DNA from: an uncultured Bacteroidota bacterium
GTDB taxonomy: Bacteria; Bacteroidota; Bacteroidia; Chitinophagales; Chitinophagaceae
Length of the DNA: 64,000 nucleotides
Assembly: GCA_937928385.1 (NCBI GenBank)
Contig: CALEZD010000042.1
Coordinates: forward strand, 11,984-75,983
Direction of reading: 5' to 3'
Positions 59,919-64,000 of the stretch are shown here, piece by piece. Both the position numbers and the translations under genes were made by a program. The notes under the pieces were generated by a model. That model was not told where the DNA came from. It did no database searches and saw only the letters and a program-made list of their open reading frames with translations. Numbering within the stretch: position 1 is the stretch's first letter; every line of letters begins with the position of its first letter.

Positions 59919-62201
59919 ATGCACAATTACCTGGAAGGGCTGAACGAACGACAGCGCGAAGCAGTAGAACATATAGACGGGCCCTTGATGATAGTAGCCG
60001 GAGCGGGCAGCGGAAAAACAAAAGTATTAACTACACGTATTGCACACCTGATGCGCAATGGTGTCGACGCTTTCAATATTCTGGCGCTGACATTTACCAA
60101 CAAAGCCGCCGCCGAAATGAAAGAGCGTGTGGAACATATACTGGGCAACAGCGAAGCACGTAACTTATATATCGGCACTTTCCACTCGGTATTTGCACGT
60201 ATACTCCGTGCCGAGGCACATAAACTGGGCTACCCCAACAACTTTACAATCTATGATACTGACGATGCCAAATCCATCATCAAGGGCATAGTAAAAGATA
60301 TGAACCTGGATGATAAGCATTATAAACCAGCGTACATATACAACAGAATATCTGCCGCCAAAAACAGCCTGATAGACCCGCAGGCGTATATGCTGGATAG
60401 CTTTATACAACAGGAAGACGCACGCAGTACACGCACGCTCATCGGCGAGATATATGCGCGTTACGCGGCGCGTTGTTTTAAGAACGGAGCTATGGACTTT
60501 GACGACCTGCTGTTCAAAATGTACATACTGCTCACCAACTTTCCTGACGTACTGGCCAAATACCAGCACAAGTTCAGGTTCGTGCTGATAGACGAGTACC
60601 AGGATACCAACGTGGCGCAGTACAAAATCATAAAAATGCTGGGCGCCGTACACGAAAATATATGCGTGGTGGGCGACGATGCGCAAAGTATCTATTCATT
60701 CCGCGGCGCTACTGTGCAAAACATACTGCAATTCCAGGACGACTACAACGACGTAAAAATCGTGAAGCTGGAACAGAACTACCGCAGTACACAGAGTATA
60801 TTAAACGCCGCCAACAATATCATATCGAACAACAAAAACCAGATACCCAAACAACTGTGGACGGACAATGCGGAGGGTGAAAAAATAATACTGGTACGTA
60901 CACTGACCGACAATGACGAGGGCCGTTTTGTAGCCGACGCGATTACAGAAATGAAGTTGCGCAACCATTACAGGAACAGTGATTTCGCTATACTGTATCG
61001 CACCAATGCCCAGAGCCGGGCATTTGAAGAGAGCCTGCGCAGGATGAATATACCCTGCAAGTTGTATGGAGGCGTATCGTTTTACCAGCGTAAAGAAATA
61101 AAGGACTACCTGTCTTACCTGCGTGTTATTGTCAACTCGCAGGACGAGGAAAATATTAAACGCATCATCAACTATCCTGTGCGTGGCATAGGCAAAACCA
61201 GCGTGGAAAGGCTCATGGTATTTGCCGACCAGCAGAATATCACCTTCTGGGAGGCTTTGCAACGCCCTGACTATGCAGGGCTAAAGGGCGCTGCATCAGC
61301 GGCTATTGAAAACTTCGTTATGATGGTCAATAGTTTCCGCACTATGTTGGAAAAACATAATGCCTACGAAGTGGCATTTGCAGTGGGTAAGCATACAGGC
61401 CTGGTGCAGGAACTATATAACGACAAATCTGTAGAAGGGCTGGCGCGTTATGAAAACGTACAGGAATTACTCAACTCAATAAAAGAATTTACAGAAACGC
61501 CGGATGAAGAAGGCGAATTGAGAGATAAGGCATTGGGCAGCTACCTGCAGCAAATTACACTGCTGACAGATGCCGATGAAAGTGAAGAAGAAAAAGACGC
61601 GGTGAAACTTATGACTGTACACGCCGCCAAAGGGCTGGAGTTCCCAGGTGTGTTTGTGGTGGGGCTGGAAGAAAACCTCTTCCCCAGCAGCATGAGCCTG
61701 TACGACAGGGACGACCTGGAAGAAGAGCGCCGCCTGTTTTATGTAGCTACCACCCGTGCCAAAGAAAGGCTGTGGGTCACTTATGCTACCAGCCGCTACC
61801 GTTTTGGGCAGTTGGTACAGAATGAGCCCAGCCGTTTTATTGACGAACTGCCGGAGATGCACCTCGACCGTTCATTTACCGGGCCGAGTGCAAGGGGTGT
61901 GGGTTCTGTTGGTTTTGGCAGCACCACAGCGCGCTCCTTTGAGAAAACACCGTTAAAAAAGATAGCTGAAAAAATCAACCAGCCTAAGCCCTCCACCCAT
62001 GTGCCTACCGCCAACTTTGCAGCGGATAATCCTATGGAAATGGAAGTGGGCATGACGGTGGAGCATACGAAATTCGGCTTTGGTACCATAAAAGCATTAG
62101 AGGGTGGGGCACAAAACCGAATAGCTACCATAGAATTTAAGGAAGGCAATGGCATTAAGAAGATAATGTTAAACTTTGCCAAAATCAGGATAGTGCGCTG
62201 A
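59919..62201 (+). CDS. UvrD/PcrA-type SF1 DNA helicase
   Basis: 760 residues. SF1A helicase motifs in order: Q-motif LNERQREAVEH, Walker A VAGAGSGKTKVL, TFTNKAAAEMKERV, Walker B VLIDEYQDTN, motif III VGDDAQSIYSFRGA, motif IV YRSTQSILNAAN, motif V MTVHAAKGLEFPGVFVVGLE and motif VI RRLFYVATTRAKERL. The C-terminal GMTVEHTKFGFGTIKAL segment is the Tudor-like RNA-polymerase-binding domain of PcrA/UvrD. Roles are nucleotide-excision repair and clearing of replication/transcription conflicts. It uses 3'-5' translocation on single-stranded DNA. Confidence 0.95.
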   Translation: MHNYLEGLNERQREAVEHIDGPLMIVAGAGSGKTKVLTTRIAHLMRNGVDAFNILALTFTNKAAAEMKERVEHILGNSEARNLYIGTFHSVFARILRAEAHKLGYPNNFTIYDTDDAKSIIKGIVKDMNLDDKHYKPAYIYNRISAAKNSLIDPQAYMLDSFIQQEDARSTRTLIGEIYARYAARCFKNGAMDFDDLLFKMYILLTNFPDVLAKYQHKFRFVLIDEYQDTNVAQYKIIKMLGAVHENICVVGDDAQSIYSFRGATVQNILQFQDDYNDVKIVKLEQNYRSTQSILNAANNIISNNKNQIPKQLWTDNAEGEKIILVRTLTDNDEGRFVADAITEMKLRNHYRNSDFAILYRTNAQSRAFEESLRRMNIPCKLYGGVSFYQRKEIKDYLSYLRVIVNSQDEENIKRIINYPVRGIGKTSVERLMVFADQQNITFWEALQRPDYAGLKGAASAAIENFVMMVNSFRTMLEKHNAYEVAFAVGKHTGLVQELYNDKSVEGLARYENVQELLNSIKEFTETPDEEGELRDKALGSYLQQITLLTDADESEEEKDAVKLMTVHAAKGLEFPGVFVVGLEENLFPSSMSLYDRDDLEEERRLFYVATTRAKERLWVTYATSRYRFGQLVQNEPSRFIDELPEMHLDRSFTGPSARGVGSVGFGSTTARSFEKTPLKKIAEKINQPKPSTHVPTANFAADNPMEMEVGMTVEHTKFGFGTIKALEGGAQNRIATIEFKEGNGIKKIMLNFAKIRIVR

Positions 62202-62265
62202 CAATACTGAATACCGTTTTATGGAATTTAGTGTCGGGTCGCACCTTTACACTAAACTTATCTTT

Positions 62266-63891
62266 ATGTCAATAAGAAATTTTATAGCCGCCGGTTGCCT
62301 GCTATGCCTCTGCAGCCTACCCGGCTTGACGCAAACCAAACAGAAAGTAGATATCGAATCGGCCACTGTATTCCTGAACGGGGCGGAGCTGTTCAGCCAA
62401 ACAAAAATCAACCTGCCTGCTGGCGAGTCTGAAATACTCTTTACCAATATAGCGGGCAATGTCAACCAGCAAAGCCTGAACATTGGTGCTGGCAGCGGTG
62501 TGGTAGTACAGTCCGCCACTTTTCAGAACAACTTTTTACGGGATGAAAATTTATCGCCCCGTGCAAAGGATTTGAAAGACAGCATCGACTACCTGGAGAA
62601 AAGCCGTAGTGGCATCAACAACGAAATGGAAAGCCTGAATGAGCAGGTAGCCATCATCAGGCAAAACAGGCAGGTAAGCGGTGCTAATACGGGGCTGTCT
62701 ACCACGGAACTGATGAAAATGCTGGACCTGGTGAAAGCACGAATGGCCAAACTGCTGGATGAAAAAGATGCCTTGGCGGCCAACTTAAAGAAAGCAGACG
62801 ACCGCCTTGCAAAGCTACGTCAGCAGTTGCAGGAAGAACAGCAACGTGGTTTCCAGCCCGGTGGCCAGTTATTGGTTAAGTTTTACAGTACCAAGGCTAC
62901 CGCTTCCAACATCACTATATCTTATGTAGTACCCAATGCCGGCTGGACACCCAGCTACGACCTGCGTGTAGATGAACTGGGCGGCCCGGTAAAACTGTAC
63001 TACAAAGCACATGTGTACCAGAACAGCGGTGTGGCATGGGATAAGGTAAAACTGAGCCTGAGTACCGGCAACCCCAACGAAGGTGCGGAAGCACCGGTGT
63101 TGAATCCTTGGTATTTGCAATTTTATATGCCCAGGCCTATGGCTTATGAAAATAGGGCTAAAGCAAATATTGCAGGGACTCGTGACGACGGACAATTATA
63201 TATAGTTGATGGAGTGCAAGTCCTGGGAGCTGAAGCCGCCCCTGCACAAGCAACTCTTGACCAATACGTTCAAACCGACAATAGCGGCATCAATACCGTA
63301 TTTGATATAAGCCTGCCATACACCATACCCAGCGACGGGCAACAACACAATGTAGCCATCAAGACTGCGGAACTGACTGCCACTTACCGTTACTACGCCG
63401 TGCCCAAGCTGGACAGGGATGCCTTCTTACAAGCTCAGATAACCGGCTGGGAAGACCTGGACCTGCTGCCCGCGCAAACCAACATCTTCTACGAGGGCAC
63501 TTATGTAGGCCAGGGCTATATAGATGTACGCAACGTAAAAGACACCATGAACCTCTCCCTTGGCCGCGATAAGAAAATAGTGGTGCGCCGCGAGCGCGAT
63601 AAAGAACTGCGCAGCGTAAAAACCATCGGTACCAATGTGCGGGAGGCCTTTGTGTATAAAATATCTGTACGCAATACCCGCAACAAGCCGGTGGATATAG
63701 TGGTAATAGACCAGGTACCCATCAGCAACGATAAGGATATAGAAGTAAGCGACAGGGACTACAAGGGTGGTGACTATAATGAAACTACAGGCGCGGTAAC
63801 CTGGAAGCTGCAACTGAAACCCAATGAAACGAAGGAACTGGTACTGGGCTACTCAGTAAAGTACCCTAAGGGCAAACAGGTGAACTTGTAA
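62266..63891 (+). CDS. MuiA-family (DUF4139) exported protein
   Basis: 541 residues from ATG 62266 (MSIRNFIAAGCLLCLCSLPG signal peptide); the ORF is open from 62221 but that start precedes the signal sequence. An N-terminal DUF4140 beta domain (VDIESATVFLNGAELFSQTK) is followed by a coiled coil (about 105-200) and the C-terminal DUF4139 domain (SYVVPNAGWTPSYDLRVDEL, VAWDKVKLSLSTGNP, ETKELVLGYSVKYPKGK). MuiA-type proteins are widespread in Bacteroidota, probably periplasmic, and of unknown function. A strong terminator follows. Confidence 0.88.
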   Translation: MSIRNFIAAGCLLCLCSLPGLTQTKQKVDIESATVFLNGAELFSQTKINLPAGESEILFTNIAGNVNQQSLNIGAGSGVVVQSATFQNNFLRDENLSPRAKDLKDSIDYLEKSRSGINNEMESLNEQVAIIRQNRQVSGANTGLSTTELMKMLDLVKARMAKLLDEKDALAANLKKADDRLAKLRQQLQEEQQRGFQPGGQLLVKFYSTKATASNITISYVVPNAGWTPSYDLRVDELGGPVKLYYKAHVYQNSGVAWDKVKLSLSTGNPNEGAEAPVLNPWYLQFYMPRPMAYENRAKANIAGTRDDGQLYIVDGVQVLGAEAAPAQATLDQYVQTDNSGINTVFDISLPYTIPSDGQQHNVAIKTAELTATYRYYAVPKLDRDAFLQAQITGWEDLDLLPAQTNIFYEGTYVGQGYIDVRNVKDTMNLSLGRDKKIVVRRERDKELRSVKTIGTNVREAFVYKISVRNTRNKPVDIVVIDQVPISNDKDIEVSDRDYKGGDYNETTGAVTWKLQLKPNETKELVLGYSVKYPKGKQVNL

Positions 63892-63908
63892 AGTGTATTA
63901 TATTATAT

Positions 63909-63942
63909 AAAAACAGCCCGCTTTACCGGCGGGCTGTTTTTA
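63909..63942 (+). terminator. Intrinsic terminator
   Basis: Stem AACAGCCCGC (63912-63921) / GCGGGCTGTT (63929-63938), 7-nt loop, then a T-run, 18 nt after the MuiA-family stop. Nothing else is recognisable to the end of the window. Confidence 0.85.
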
Positions 63943-64000
63943 TTACCGGCAACTATCGCAATGGGCTGATATTAAATATTATAGGCCTGATTCAACAAAT

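Overview
The window looks like a chromosomal segment of a Bacteroidota bacterium, most likely from the Chitinophagales/Sphingobacteriia side. The evidence is two proteins with type IX secretion (T9SS) C-terminal sorting domains, a TamB–TamL pair in which the Omp85 partner is a lipoprotein, Bat-type VWA proteins, T9SS/TPR-rich gene content, and many promoters with the Bacteroidota -7 box TAnnTTTG. Shine-Dalgarno sites are mostly absent. I see no rRNA, tRNA, CRISPR array, transposase or phage gene. Most of the window is ordinary housekeeping sequence with compact operons and hairpin terminators.

Layout. 1-4.1 kb: 3' part of a fused isobutyryl-CoA mutase (IcmF) and a HEAT-like periplasmic protein. 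4.2-11.3 kb: tamB-tamL. 11.3-16.4 kb (minus): a BatA-domain protein, a catalytically dead dihydroorotase homologue, a DUF4199 membrane protein and a GtrB-like glycosyltransferase in one operon. 16.5-20.4 kb: a polytopic GT-C-like protein, a beta-barrel protein, and a GT2/gamma-carbonic-anhydrase operon. 20.5-26 kb: thyA, folA, clpX, priA. 26-32 kb: two Tat-exported ferritin-like proteins, a small lipoprotein, a MurG-like glycosyltransferase, a T9SS cargo protein and a TPR-TM-LuxR regulator. 32-37.3 kb: DMT transporter, SUI1-like factor, an orphan C-terminal transketolase subunit, a PLP decarboxylase, and rpsF-rpsR-rplI with a structured leader.

38.9-51.3 kb is the unusual region. Six full-length paralogous receptor-type class III nucleotide cyclases lie head to tail on the minus strand. 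Each has a signal peptide, periplasmic TPRs, a coiled coil, one TM helix and a cytosolic cyclase domain. A 36-codon remnant of a seventh lies at the 5' end of the array. All six keep both metal-binding Asp residues and the Lys/Asp pair typical of adenylyl (not guanylyl) cyclases. The array shows signs of recent duplication and gene conversion: a perfect 164-bp shared tract between two copies and a 120-bp-period TPR expansion inside another. The sensor halves have diverged much more than the output halves. I infer a multi-input cAMP sensory array; no effector (CRP-like protein) is visible in the window. The nearby TPR-TM-LuxR protein has the same sensor layout with a DNA-binding output.

51.3-64 kb returns to housekeeping genes: gcvP (with an array of TGACAACAAA half-sites upstream), obgE, adk, an RsuA-family pseudouridine synthase, batB-batC, a DUF1275 protein, a UvrD/PcrA helicase and a MuiA-family protein. 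A recurring feature is a perfect TAnnTTTG box only 5-8 nt before the start codon, which predicts leaderless or near-leaderless mRNAs for several genes.
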